NCBI GenBank assembly: GCA_024362935.1
Contig: JANCRA010000170.1
Span: forward strand, 558,001-622,000
Direction of reading: 5' to 3'
Length of the DNA: 64,000 nt
Origin: Setophaga petechia
Taxonomy: Eukaryota > Chordata > Aves > Passeriformes > Parulidae
Part shown: piece by piece, positions 1 to 12,931 of the stretch
Position numbering within the stretch: position 1 is the stretch's first letter
How the letters are laid out: each line of letters begins with the position of its first letter
Made by a program: the position numbers and the translations under genes
The notes under the pieces: generated by a model
Database searches by the model: none
Told to the model about the DNA's origin: nothing
The model's input: the letters and a program-made list of their open reading frames with translations, nothing else

Positions 1-539
1 GCCCAGCCACAGACCGCTCTGAACCCTTTATAGTTCTACAATTAGTTTATATAGATAATTTATATAAGTAAACAAGATAGATAGATTATATATGTTACTA
101 ACATATATATATTAGGAACATATATAGGATCAATATATATTAGGTGTTTTATGAAAATAGATACATTAGGAATATATATGTTATGAATATATTAAATAAA
201 GTTAATGTCTGTTCTATATATTCATTTGATATATATTATCTTTTAAAATGAAATAACGAGCTTACTTAAATTGGCTACAGAACTGATAATGAGTGCACCA
301 TACAGGAAGCTCTATCTATGGAGAAAATTCACCATTTTTGAAAGAATATGGAAGCAGTTATGTTAAAGCTCTCGGAGGAACTTGGTGGGGGAAAATTCAG
401 AATTGTGGGTGGGAAATGTGAGGAGGAAAGGGCGGGAAATGTGAGGGGAGAAAAGCGGGGGGAACGTGAGGGGAAAGAAAGGTGGGAAATGGAAGGCAAA
501 AAGGAAGGTCATTGTCACCTTCAGCGCCTGGGGCCACAC

Positions 540-860
540 AGGGGACAGGGACATTGTCATTGTCATTGTCACTGTCATTGTCACAGCCAGCCCTGGGGAC
601 AGAAACTGCCCGGGGACTTGGTCATTGTCACCTTCAGGGCCTGGGGACACAAAGAGGGGACATTGTCACTGTCATTGTCATTGTCACCTCAAGGGACACA
701 GGGGACATTGTGATTGTCACCTCAGGGGACACAGGGACATTCTCACTGTCACTGTCATTGTCATTGTCACAGCCAGCCCTGGGGACGGAAACTGCCCGGG
801 GACTTGGTCATTGTCACCTTTAGGGCCTGAGGATAGAGGGGACATTGTCACTGTCATTGT
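540..860. repeat. CATTGTC/CACTGTC heptamer-hexamer array
   Basis: Runs of CATTGTCATTGTCACTGTC alternate with a longer unit containing CCAGCCCTGGGGACAGAAACTG. Homologous array at about 22,650-22,970. Confidence 0.85.
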
Positions 861-1800
861 CACTGTCCCCATTCCTCCCATTGTCCCCAATGTCCCCAGT
901 GTCCCCAATGTCACCTGCAGTGTCCCCGCGCTGTCCATCCTGGCCATGTCCCCATTAACCCCAATGTCCCCAATGTCCCCAGTGTCCCCATTGTCCCCAC
1001 TGTCCCCAATGTCCCCAATGTCCCTAATGTCCCCATTGTCCCCAATGTCCCCAGTGTCACCTGCAGTGTCCCTGCGCTGTCCATCCTGGCGATGTCCCCA
1101 TTAACCCCAATGTCCCCAATGTCCCCAGCAGTGTCCCTGTTGGTGTCACCTGCAGTGTCCCCGCGCTGTCCATCCTGGCGATGTCCAGCCGCGACACCAG
1201 GAACTGCCCTGGGGACACCAGGATTGTCACTGTCACCTCCCTGGGACATGTGTCACCTCCCCCTGGGACAGCCCTGTCACCTCCTGTCATCTCCTGTCAC
1301 CTCCCCCTGTGACAAAGGGACAAGGACAGACCGACGGACGGACCATGTGACAGCAGCTGCGACACCAGGAACTGCCCTGGGGACAGTAGTGTCACCTCCC
1401 TGTCACCTGTGTCACCTCCCCCTGTGACACCAGGAACTGCCCGGGGGACATCGGGACTGTCACTGTCACCTCCCCTTGGGACAGCCCTGCCACCCCCCAG
1501 TGTCCCCTCCCAGTTTGTCCCAGTCCCTCCCAGCGTCCCCAACGTCCCCAATGTCCCCTCTGTGTCCATCCAGTCCCTCCCAATGTCCCAAATGTCCCCA
1601 ATGTCCCCTCCCAGTGTCCCCAGTGTCCCTTCCCAGTCCCTCCCAGTCTGTCCCAGTGTCCCTGCAGTGTCCCCAGTGTCCCCTCCCAGTCCCCTCCAGT
1701 CGCTCCCAGTGTCCCAAATGTCCCCAGTGTCCCCCCGATGTTCCCTCCCAGTCTGTCCCAGTGTCCCCTCTCAATGTCCCCAGTGTCGCCTCCCAGTCCC
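860..1800. repeat. TGTCCCCA octamer-type minisatellite with interspersed unique units
   Basis: Irregular TGTCCCCAATGTCCCCAGTG repeats, with a recurrent ~70-bp phrase ending GCGCTGTCCATCCTGGCGATG. C-rich on plus. The counterpart is about 22,970-23,815. Confidence 0.85.
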
Positions 1801-4535
1801 TACCAGTACCAAGCTCTCTGTATCCCAGTATAAACCAGTATAACCCAGTCCATCCCAGTATCGAGCTTTCCATATCCCAGTACAACCCAGTCCATCCCAG
1901 TATATCCCAGTATAACCAGTTTGTCCCAGCCCATCCCAGTACAACCCAGTCCATCCCAGTCCATCCCAGTATATCCCAGTATAACCCAGTATAACCAGTT
2001 TGTCCCAGCCCATGCCAGTATAACCCAGCCCATCCCAGTATAACCCAGTATAAACTAGTATCCCCAGTCCATACAACCAGTATAAACCAGAATAACCCAG
2101 TCCATATAACCAGTACAACCCAGTATAACCCAGTATATCCCAGTCCATCCCAGTATATCCCAGTACAACCCAGTAAACCCAGTATATCCCAGTATAACCA
2201 GTTTGTCCCAGTCCATCCCAGTATAAACCAGTATCCCCAGCTCATATAACCAGTATATCCCAGTATAAACCAGTATAATCCAGTATATCCCAGTATAACC
2301 CGTCTGTCCCAGTCCATCCCAGTATAACCCAATATAAACCAGGATAACCCAGTATAAACCAGTATAACCAGTTTGTCCCAGTCCATCCTAGTATAAACCA
2401 GTATAACCCAGTATAACCAGTCTGTCCCAGTATATCCCAGTATAACCCAGTACATCCCAGTATAAACCAGTATAAACCAGTATATCCCAGTATATCCCAG
2501 TATAACCCAGTATAAACCAGTATATCCCAGTATAAACCAGTATATCCCAGTCCATCCCAGTATATCCCAGCATAAACCAGCATAACCAGTCCATCCCAGT
2601 ATAACCCAGTCCATCCCAGTATAAACCAGTATAACCAGTACAAACCAGTATAACCCAGTACATCCCAGTACATCCCAGTATAACCAGTATAACCCAGTAT
2701 AACCCACTCTATCCCAGTATAAACCAGTGTATCTCAGTATCACCCAGTCAATCCCAGTATAACCCAGTATAACCCAGTATATCCCAGTATAACCAGTGTA
2801 TCCCAGTATAACCCAGTATATCCCAGTATAAACCAGTTTAACCAGTTTGTCCCAGTCCATCCCAGTATATCCCAGTATAATCCAGTATAGCCCAGTATAA
2901 CCCAGTCCATCCCAGTATATCCCAGTCTATCCCAGTATAATCCAGTATAACCCAGTATAAACCAGTATAACCAGTACAACCAGTATAAACCAGTATACCC
3001 CAGTATAACCCAGTCCATCCCAGTATAAACCAGTATAACCTAGTATATCCCAGTATAACCAGTATAACCCAGGATATCCCAGTCCAACCCAGTATAACCC
3101 AGTATGTCCCAGTATAACCCAGTATAACCAGTCCATCCCAGTATAACCCAGTCAATCCCAGTATATCCCAGTATAAACCAGTATAACCAGTGTAACCAGT
3201 ATATCCCAGTCCATCCCAGTATAAACCAGTATAACCCAGTATTAACCAGTAGAACCAGTACAAACCAGTATACCCCAGTATATCCCAGTATAACCCAGTA
3301 TATCCCAGTATATCCCAGTATAAACCAGTATAACCGAGTATAAAGCAGTATCCCCAGTCCATATGACCAGTATAAACCAGTATAACCCAGTCAATTCCAG
3401 TATAACACAGTCCATATAACCAGTATATCCCAGTATAACCCAGTCCATCCCAGTATAAACCAGTATAACCCAGTATAACCAGTCCGTCCCAGTCCATCCC
3501 AGTATATCCCAGTATAACCCAGTATAACCAGTCCGTCCCAGTCCATCCCAGTATATCCCAGTATATCCAGTATATCCAGTCAATCCCAGTATAACCAGTC
3601 CATCCCAGTATAAACCAGTATAACCAGTCTGTCCCAGTCCATCCCAGTATAACCCAGTATAAACCAGTACAACCCAGTATAACCAGTCTGTCCCAGTCCA
3701 TCTCAGTATATCCCAGTATATCCCAGTACAAACCAGTATAACCAGTTTGTCCCAGTCCATCCCGGTATAAACCAGTATAACCCAGTATATCCCAGTATAA
3801 ACCAGTAAATCCATCTCTCCCAGTCCATCCCAGTATATCCCAGTATAAACCAGTATAAACCAGTACAAAGCACTATAACCAATTTGTCCCCGTCCATCCC
3901 AGTATAAACCAGTATCCCCAGTTGATATAACCAGTATAAACCAGTACAAACCAGTATAACCCACTATAAACCAGTATCCCAAGTCCATATAACCAGTATA
4001 ATCCAGTATAACCAGTCAATTCCAGTATAAACCAGTATAACCAGTTTGTCCCAGTCCATCCCAGTATAAACCAGTATATCCCAGTATAACCCAGTATATC
4101 CCAGTCCAACCCAGTATAACCCAGTATATCCCAGTACAACCCAGTATATCCCAGTATAACCAGTTTGTCCCAGTATAAACCAGTATATCCCAGTATAACC
4201 AGTATAACCAGTATAACCAGTATAAACCAGTCTATCCCAGTCAATCCCAGTATATCCCATTATATCCCAGTATAACCAGTATAACCCAGTATAAACCAGT
4301 ATATCCCAGTATATCCCAGTATAAACCAGTATAAACCAGTATAACCCAGTCCATCCCAGTATATCCCAGTATAAACCAGTATATCCCAGTATAACGCAGT
4401 CCATATAACCAGTATATCCCAGTATAACCAGTCCATCCCAGTCCATCCCAGTATAACCAGTTTGTCCCAGTCCATCCCAGTCCATCCCAGTCCATCCCAG
4501 TCCATCCCAGTCCATCCCAGTCCATCCCAGTACCG
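1800..4535. repeat. CCCAGTATAA decamer satellite, ~2.7 kb
   Basis: About 270 degenerate 9-11-bp units: CCCAGTATAA, CCCAGTCCAT, CCAGTTTGTC. The minus strand has almost no stop codons in any frame, which produces spurious long open frames rich in YTGLYWDILG. Confidence 0.95.
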
Positions 4536-4599
4536 AGGTTTCCGTATCCCAGGATCCCAACGCGCCGAGTCCGCGGCTGCTCCTCCATGGCCTGGGGGC
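4536..4599. other. Short GC-rich junction between two satellites
   Basis: Contains CGCGCCGAGTCCGCGGCTG and marks the abrupt switch from the decamer array to the AATTAACCCC array. CpG-dense but only ~60 bp. Confidence 0.5.
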
Positions 4600-5735
4600 C
4601 AATTAACGCTAATTAACGCTAATTAACCCCTAAGCAACACTAATTAACCCCCAACCACCCTGCTCAACCCAAATTAACACTCATTAACCCCCAACCGCCC
4701 TAATTAACCCCTAAATTCCCCTTAATTAACCCCAAACCGCCCTAATTAACCCCGAAATTCCCCTTAATTAACCCAAAATTTCCCTAATTAACCCCTAAAT
4801 TCCCCTTAATTAACCCCAAACCGCCCTAATTACCCCTAAATTCCCCTTAATTAACCCCAAAATTTCCCTAATTAACCCTCAAACCTCCATAATTAACCCC
4901 AAACCTCCCTAATTAACCCCAAACCGACCTAATTAAGCGGTACAAATTCTAATTAACGCCTAAATTCTCCTAATTAACCCCCAATTTTCCCTAATTAACC
5001 CTCAAACCCCCTAATTAACCCCGAAATTCCCCCAATTAACTCCCAAGCCTCCTAATTAGCCCCTAAATTACATTAATTAAGCCCCAAACCATCTTAATTA
5101 TGTCCCAACTGCTGTAATTAGACCCCTAACCACTTAATTAACACCTAAATTCTCCTAATTAACCACCGAACTGTCCTAATTACCCCCCAAATCCCACTAA
5201 TTAACCACCAAACACCCTTAATTAACCCCAAACCCCCCTAATTGACCATTAACCCCCTTAATTAACCCCAAACCACCCCTAATTACGCCCTAAACCCCCT
5301 TAATTATCCCCGAAATCCCCCTAATTAATTCTCAACCCCTCTAATTAACCCATAAATTCCCCTCATTAAGCTCCAAACCCGCCTAATTAACACCAAAACT
5401 CCCTCAATTAACCCCAAACCGCCCTAATTAAGCCCCAAACCTTCTAATTAACGCCTAAATTCTCCTAATTAACCCCAATTTTCCCTAATTAACCCTCAAA
5501 CGCCCTTAATTAACTACTAACCTTCTAATTAACCCCTAATTAAGCCCCAAACCCAACTAATTAGCCCCCAAACCTCCCTAATTAACCCATAATTAATCCC
5601 CAAACCCCCCTCATTAACCCCTAGCCTTCTAATTAACCCCTAATTAAGCCCCAAACCCAACTAATTAACCCCAAAGCCCCTTCATTAACACCCAAACCCC
5701 TTAATCAATGCCCAAACCGCCCTAATTAACCTGCA
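4600..5735. repeat. AATTAACCCC(AAACCNCCCT) minisatellite
   Basis: About 45-50 copies of a ~20-27-bp unit built on CTAATTAACCCC. AT-rich cores alternate with C-runs on the plus strand. No gene seen. Confidence 0.92.
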
Positions 5736-5749
5736 CTCGCTAATTAGCG

Positions 5750-6030
5750 GCCGCTCCCCTCCCCCTCTGCGCCCTTTGCCCCCCTCCGCCCCCCCCACGG
5801 GGGCACTTCCGGGTGTGGGCGGGGCCTGAGGCCAAAGGGGCGGGGCCAGAGCCCGTTTGTGGGCGTGGCTTGGACCCGATTGAGGGCAGGGTCTGAGTCG
5901 ATTTGTGGGCGGGGCCTAGAGGGCATTGGAGGCGTGGCCTGAGATAATTGATGGACGTGGTGGGGCACCTGGGGGCGGGGCCTGAAGTGGTTTGTGGGCG
6001 GGGCTTGGAGCCAATTGGGGGTGGAGTCTG
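5750..6030. promoter_or_regulatory. CpG/GC-rich segment with Sp1- and ETS-like sites
   Basis: GC boxes (GGGGCGGGGCC, GGGCGGGGCCT several times) and CACTTCCGGG (ETS-like) lie in ~280 bp between two arrays, about 2.1 kb upstream of the first visible MROH exon. Part is itself repetitive (GGGCGGGGCCTGAG units). It could be the MROH promoter with an unseen first exon; this is inference. Confidence 0.35.
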
Positions 6031-7680
6031 AGTCCCCCACCCCCAAATCGTGTGAACCCCCCCAAAAAATTGGACACCAAGACTGAGCCCCCCAAATTCA
6101 CATAAACCCCCCAAAATCTGAATCCTATTCTCACAATCTCCTCAAATTTTGAACTCTAAAATCTGACATCTCACCCCAAAAATGATCCCCCAGAGTTGAG
6201 CAACTCCCCAAAATTTGACCACCCCCCAAATTCTGTAACCCCCAAAAAATTCAGCCACCAGACTGAGCCCCCCAAATTCACACAAACCCCCCAAAATCTG
6301 AATTCTATTCTCACACTCTCCCCAAATTTTGAACCCTAAAATCTGACATCTCACCCCAAAAATGATTCCTGAGTGACTCCTCCAAAATCTGAGTCCCCCA
6401 TCCCCAAATCGTGTGAACCCCCCCAAAAAATTGGACACCAAGACGGAGCCCCCCAAATTCACATAAATCCCCCAAAATCTGAATCCTATTCTCACAATCT
6501 CCTCAAATTTTGAACTCTAAAATCTGACATCTCGCCCCAAAAATGATGCCCCAGAGTTGAGTGACTCCCCCAAAATTTGACAGCCCCCAAATTCTGTAAC
6601 CCCCAAAAAATTCAGCCACGAGACTGAGCCCCCCAAATTCACACAAACCCCCCAAAATCTGAATTCTATTCTCACACTCTCCCCAAATTTTCAACCCTAA
6701 AATCTGACATCTCACCCCAAAAATGATTCCTGAGTGACTCCTCCAAAATCTGAGTTCCCCATCCCCAAATGGTGTGAACCCCCCCAAAAAATTGGACACC
6801 AAGACTGGGCCCCCCAAATTCACACAATTGCCCCCAAAATGGGAATTCTATTCTCACAATCTCTTCAAATTTTGAACCCTAAAATCTGACATCTCACCCC
6901 AAAAATGATCTCCCAGAGTTGAGTGACTCCCCCAAATTCGACCACCCCCCAAATTATGTGAGCCCCAAAAAATTCAGTCACGAGACTGAGCCCCCCAAAT
7001 TCACATAAATCCCCCAAAATCTGAATTCTCTTCTCACAATCTCCCCAAATTTTGAACCCTAAAATCTGACATCTCACCCCAAAAATGATTCCTGAGTGAC
7101 TCCCCCAAAATCTGAGTCCCCCATCCCCAAATCGTGTGAAGCCCCCAAAAAATTCGAACCCCAAGACTGAGCCCCCCAAATTCACATAAATCCCCCAAAA
7201 CCTGAACTCGGTTTTTACAACCTCCCCAAATTTTGAACCCTAAAATCTGACATCCCACCCCAAAAATGATCCCCCAGAGTTGAGTGACTCCCCAAAATTT
7301 GACCACCCCCCAAATTATGTGAGCCCCAAAAAATTCAGCCACGAGACTGAACCCTCCAAATTCACATAAATCCCCCAAAATCTGAATTCTATTCTCACAA
7401 TCTCCTCAGATTTTGAACCCTAAAATCTGACATCTCACCCCAAAAATGATCCCCAAGATGAGCGACTCCCCCAAAATCTGAGTCCCCCATTCCCAAATCG
7501 TGTGAACCCCCTCCAAAAATTGAACCCCAAGACTGAGCCCCCCAAATTCACATAAATCCCCCAAAATCTGAATCCTATTCTCACAATCTTCCCAAATTTT
7601 GAACCCTAAAATCTGACATCTCACCCCAAAAATGATCCCCCAGAGTTGAGCGACTCCCCAAAATTTGACCCCCCCTCAAA
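6028..7680. repeat. ~360-bp higher-order tandem repeat
   Basis: The landmark GTCCCCCATCCCCAAATCGT recurs at about 6028, 6390, 6750, 7113 and 7480 (spacing ~359-367 bp). Each unit is two related ~180-bp halves built from CCCCCAAATTCACA and AAAATCTGACATCTCACC. Confidence 0.92.
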
Positions 7681-7689
7681 ACCCTGTGA

Positions 7690-8106
7690 CCCCCCCTCCA
7701 TTTTCCCCTCCAAATTGTCTTTTCCCCTCAAGCCTTCCACCCCTGGCTGTCTCCATGTCCATCCCCCTCACTGCCATCACATCCCTTGGATTTTTTTGCC
7801 ACCCACAATTTTAACAGCTCAGGACTCTTCCTCCGTTTCATGGCTGCTTTTAATAAATGATTCTCTACAAATAAAACGATTCTCTGTAGAATATAAAAGA
7901 AATTTCCCTCGGTAGAATAAGTTATGTAAGAGGGCTCCGCACATGGAGTGTTCAGTGTGGAACCCTGGGGTGTCACAAGGGACCCTCTGTGACACCTCCC
8001 GTGTTCCAGGGTTTGTTGCCATGGCAGCAGCCCCCAACCCTCGGTGAGCAGCCCCAACCCTCAGTGTCCTTGAGGACAGCGAGCAGAGAGGACGGGGAGT
8101 GCCCAG
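7690..8106. other. Unique 5' flank of the MROH-like gene
   Basis: No convincing exon. An ATGGCAGCAGCC at 8021 is followed by a donor-like GTGAGC at 8044, but joining it to the next open frame would need a 47-nt intron. An AT-rich stretch 7850-7920 contains ATAAAACG and ATATAAAAG. Confidence 0.4.
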
Positions 8107-8347
8107 CTGGTGACAAACCTGCGAGCACAGCTCACCTCTGGCCTCGAGTTCATCCCATTCTCACCCGGCTACATTGACCCCAGCCTTGCCTGGAGCCATC
8201 CTTGCTTCTGCAAGGGAGACATCTCCATCTCCAGCATGGAGGCCACATCTCCAAATGGGCCCATGGTGTCCTGGGAGAAGCCAGAGTCTCCTGAAAGGAG
8301 CAAATACGCAGAGGATCCCATCGAGATGACCAGGGTGGAACTGCTCA
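8107..8347 (+). CDS. MROH-like visible exon 1 (phase 0 start, ends +1 nt)
   Basis: Encodes 80 residues with motifs [17 protein letters not shown] and [15 protein letters not shown]; ends at donor GTGAGT (8348). The reading frame is open from 8074, and an acceptor at CCCAG (8102-8106) is the most reasonable start. It is a low-complexity, non-HEAT N-terminal segment. The true 5' boundary is uncertain because no initiating ATG is in frame. Confidence 0.65.
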
Positions 8348-9448
8348 GTGAGTGAGGGGGCCCTGAGGGACTGGGCAGGGCTGGGGCCTAGCAGCAAACG
8401 GCAGCCATTTTGTGCTCCTGTCGCATGGCAGCCATTTTCTGCTCCTGTCAAAGGGCCGCCATTTTCTGCCCCGGCCTCTCTCCTGTCACAGGGCAGCCAT
8501 TTTCTGCTCCGGCCTCTCTCCTGTCACAGGGCAGCCATTTTCTGCCCCGGCCTCTCCCCTGTCAAGGGGAGCCATTTTCTGCTCCTGCCTCTCCCCTGTC
8601 AAGGGGAGCCATTTTCTGCCCCGGCCTCTCTCCTGTCAAGGGGAGCCATTTTCTGCTCCGGCCTCTCTCCTGTCAAGGGCAGCCATTTTCTGCTCTGGCC
8701 TCTCAACTGTCACAGGGCAGCCATTTTCTGCTCGGGCCTCTCTCCTGTCAAGGGGAGCCATTTTCTGCTCCGGCCTCTCTCCTGTCGCAGGGCAGCCATT
8801 TTCTGCTCCTGTCGCAGGGCCGCCATTTTGTGCCCCTGTCGCAGGGCAGCCATTTTGTGCTCCTTCCTCTCTCCTGTCACGGCACTCCCTGAACTTTCCC
8901 TTCTCTCCATCTTTGTCAGATGACAGCTGGATTCCTGTGTATGCACGACACTCTGTGGAGTTCATCCATGATTTTGCCACTGACCCCAGCAAGGTACGGT
9001 CACGGGAACCTTTTGTGAACCTTTTGTGAACCTTTTGTGAACCTTTTGTGAACCTTTTGTGAACCTTTTTCCCCTCATGTTTCACACCCTTCTCCCCTCA
9101 CGTTTCTCACTCTTTTCCCCTTCACATTTCCCGCCATTTTCTCTTCCCCTCACGTTTCCCGACACCTTTGTGTTCCTTTGTGTTCCCTTTCCCGGGAATC
9201 TTTGTGTTCCTGCTGGAGCTGAGCAGTTTCAGTAACAAATGGCAGCAATTGTTCCCGGCTGCTGTGCAATGCACCAGCCCCACCTGGGATTGGTCTCCTG
9301 GAGATGTTTGCATTCACTGCCCAGGCACTGGCACAGCTGCTCTGGGGCTCTGTCGGTGCCGCTCCTTTGGGATTGATTCTCTCTGTTCTGTTCTGAGCTT
9401 GGCCAGATTCTGAAGGAGCCTTTTATTATTTCTTTTTTAGTACAGTCA

Positions 9449-9498
<50 letters not shown>

Positions 9499-11084
9499 TA
9501 AAAATTATATTATATTTATATTATATTTATTAATTATATTTATATTATATAAATATGAAAAATAAAATATAAATAAAAATAAAATATAAATATAAATATA
9601 AAATATAAATATATATATAAATATTTATAAAAATATATACAATAAATAATTTATAAAATATAATAAAAATATATAATTATATTATTACAATCATTAAGTA
9701 TTAATTTTAATAGTAATTAATTAGTAATATTATTACTAATAATAATATTATTATAAATTATAAACAATATAATATTTATAATGTTAATAATATTAATGCT
9801 AATAATGGTAATAATGTTACTATTACTGAATAATATTAATATTATTAATTAATATTGATAATTATTAATAATAATATTAACATTGTTGTTATATAATATA
9901 ACAACTGCATTTTATATTTTATATTTATAAATAAAAATATATAAATATATATCTATAAATACTTATTTAAAATATATAAATACATAAAAAATATATAATA
10001 TTAAACAGATACTTATTTAAATATAAAAATATAAGGTATAAATATAAAAATACAAAATATAAATATAAAAATATAAATATATATAAAAAATACATTAAAA
10101 ATATATGTAAATTATATAAATTATATATATAAGATATAAAAAATTATATTATTATAATCATTAACTATTAATTTTAATAACATTAACTCTTACTATTATA
10201 TTAATAATATTTTTAATAATTGTTAATAATGGTAATATTTAGAATGTTTATAATAATACTGTTAATAATGTTAATAATGTTAATATTAATGAATAATATT
10301 ATTAATAATTATTTTTATAATAATTAATGATATTATCAATAATATTGTCATATAATATAACAACTGCATTTTATGTTTCCTATTTCTATAAAAAATATAT
10401 AAACATATATATAAATATATATTTAAAGTATATAAATATAGATATATAATATATAATATTTTATATATATTTATGTAAATATAAAAAATATAAATATAAA
10501 ATTATAAAACATAAATATATAAAAATATATTAAAAATATATAAAATAAATAAATTATATATATAAGGTATCAAAAATATATAAGAATATTATTATAATCA
10601 TTAACTATTTATTTTAATAATAAGTAATAATTAATAATATTACTATTAATAATATTATTAATAATTATTAACAATGTAATATTTATAATGTTAATAATAT
10701 TAATGTTAATGATGTTAATATTAATGAATAATATTAATATTCTTAATTTTTAATAATAATAATTAATAATGACATTAATATTGTTGTTATATAATATAAC
10801 AACTGCATTTTCTATTTTATATTTAGAAATAAAAATATATAAATATATATATAAATATATATTAAAAATATATAAATATATATATAAAATATATAATTTT
10901 TTTATATTTACTTAATATAAAAATAAAATATAAATATAAATATATAAATATATAAATATATATGAAAATATATTAAAAATATATAAAATACATAAATTAT
11001 ATATATAATATTTAAAAATATATATAATAATATTATTTTAATCATTAACTATTAATTTTATTTATAATTATTTATTATTATTAC

Positions 11085-11138
<54 letters not shown>

Positions 11139-11463
11139 TGTAATTAATTAGTAATACTGTTCATATTTCTAATGTAATAATAGCAATGGAAATAATGCTA
11201 ATGATGTTTATATTAATGAATAATGTTAATATTAATAATTATTATTGATAGTAATAATAATATTATTGATATATTGTTAATTATTAATATTATTGTAATT
11301 ATTGATTAATTGTCATTTTTATAAAATAATTATATTATTAATTTTATATATATAAAATAAAACAATGAATAAAGCCTTCTGACCATGGAACCAACATTCC
11401 CTCTGTCTCTCTCTCTATATATATTAATATAGAAAACAATAATATATGAATAATTATGTAATC

Positions 11464-11526
<63 letters not shown>

Positions 11527-12864
11527 TTTATATAAAATTATATATATGTTATATATATATAAAATTTCCTATATTATATATGTAATATATAATAAATAAA
11601 TATATTAATATATATATATATTAATAGTATATATATATATTAATAGTATATATTAATTATATATATGTTATATATATATAAAATTTCTATATTATATATG
11701 TAATATATAATAAATAAATAAATAAATGAATATATATATAGATATATATACATATACATATATACATATACATATATACATATACATATATACATATATA
11801 TACATATATATGTATATATATATGTATGTATACTTATACACATATATATACAAATGTGTATATATATATACCTACATATATATATATACATATATATATA
11901 TATACACATTATATATTATACATTATATATTATGTATTATATATTATATATTATATATTATATATTATATATTATATATTACAATATAATTAATTTTATA
12001 TTAATATAGAAAACATTAATGTATAATTAATTATATAATCATAATATATATATTTATATAATATATAATTAATTATCTATATATATAAAGTTTATATATT
12101 ATATAGAATAAATAATTGAATAAATAAATAAATATATATATATATACACACATATATTTACATATATATATATATATATATATAACAATGACTCAAGCCC
12201 TCTGGCCATGGCACCACCATTCCCATCTGTCTCTCTCCCTACAATCCCCTGTGCCCGTGGTGCCAATGTTGGATGGTGGCTGTGCCTGGCTGGGGGCTCT
12301 GGCTCTGCTCCCTCAGGGCTCTGGGTGTCCTCACCGCTGTCCCGCTGGCTCTGTGCCCTCAGCTCCGCCTGGGATTGGTCTCCTGGAGATGTTTGCATTC
12401 ACTGAGCAGTCACGGGCACAGCTGCTCTGGGGCTCTGTCGGAGCCAGCTGCTTTGTTATTTATTCTTTCTATCCGATTTTTAGCTTAGCCAGCTTCTGAA
12501 GAAGCTTTTTCTATTTCTTTTTTAGTATAGTCATAATGTTATATATATATATATGTAAAAATAGAAAACATATCAATATAGAAATATATATAAATACATA
12601 TATATATTTATATATATATAATATATATATATAAAATACATAAATATGTATACTATATATTATATATTGTACATTATATATTATATATTATATATTATAT
12701 ATTATTATATAGATAATTTTATATTAATATAGAAAACATTATTATATAATTAATTATATAATCATAATATATATATTAATATAATATATTATTAATTATC
12801 TATATATCTATAAAATTTATATATTATATAGAATAAATAAATAAATAAGTTGAAATATATATAT

Positions 12865-12931
<67 letters not shown>

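Larger units (their letters stand above)
1..1830. repeat. Long direct repeat, left copy (paralogous to 22105-23850)
   Basis: Position 1 (GCCCAGCCACAGACCGCTCT) recurs at 22105, and near-identity continues through the AT-rich leader, a GTGAGGGGAGAAAAG patch, the CATTGTC array and the TGTCCCCA array to the CCCAGTATAA array. The block certainly extends left of the window. In the right copy it is preceded by an MROH relic, so another MROH unit may lie just upstream. Confidence 0.9.

Noticed and set aside
1466..4602. Long minus-strand open frames (up to ~460 codons) rich in YTGLYWDILG
   Set aside because: Product of the CCCAGTATAA satellite, whose unit lacks stops on minus in all frames. The same peptide appears in three frames; no start context or domain.
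8021..8043. ATG GCA GCA GCC ... with donor GTGAGC as MROH first coding exon
   Set aside because: The only phase-compatible acceptor would leave a 47-nt intron, below workable size. The true start probably lies elsewhere.
11640..11990. Frames rich in YIYIYTYI on both strands
   Set aside because: (TATACA)n and (TA)n microsatellite.
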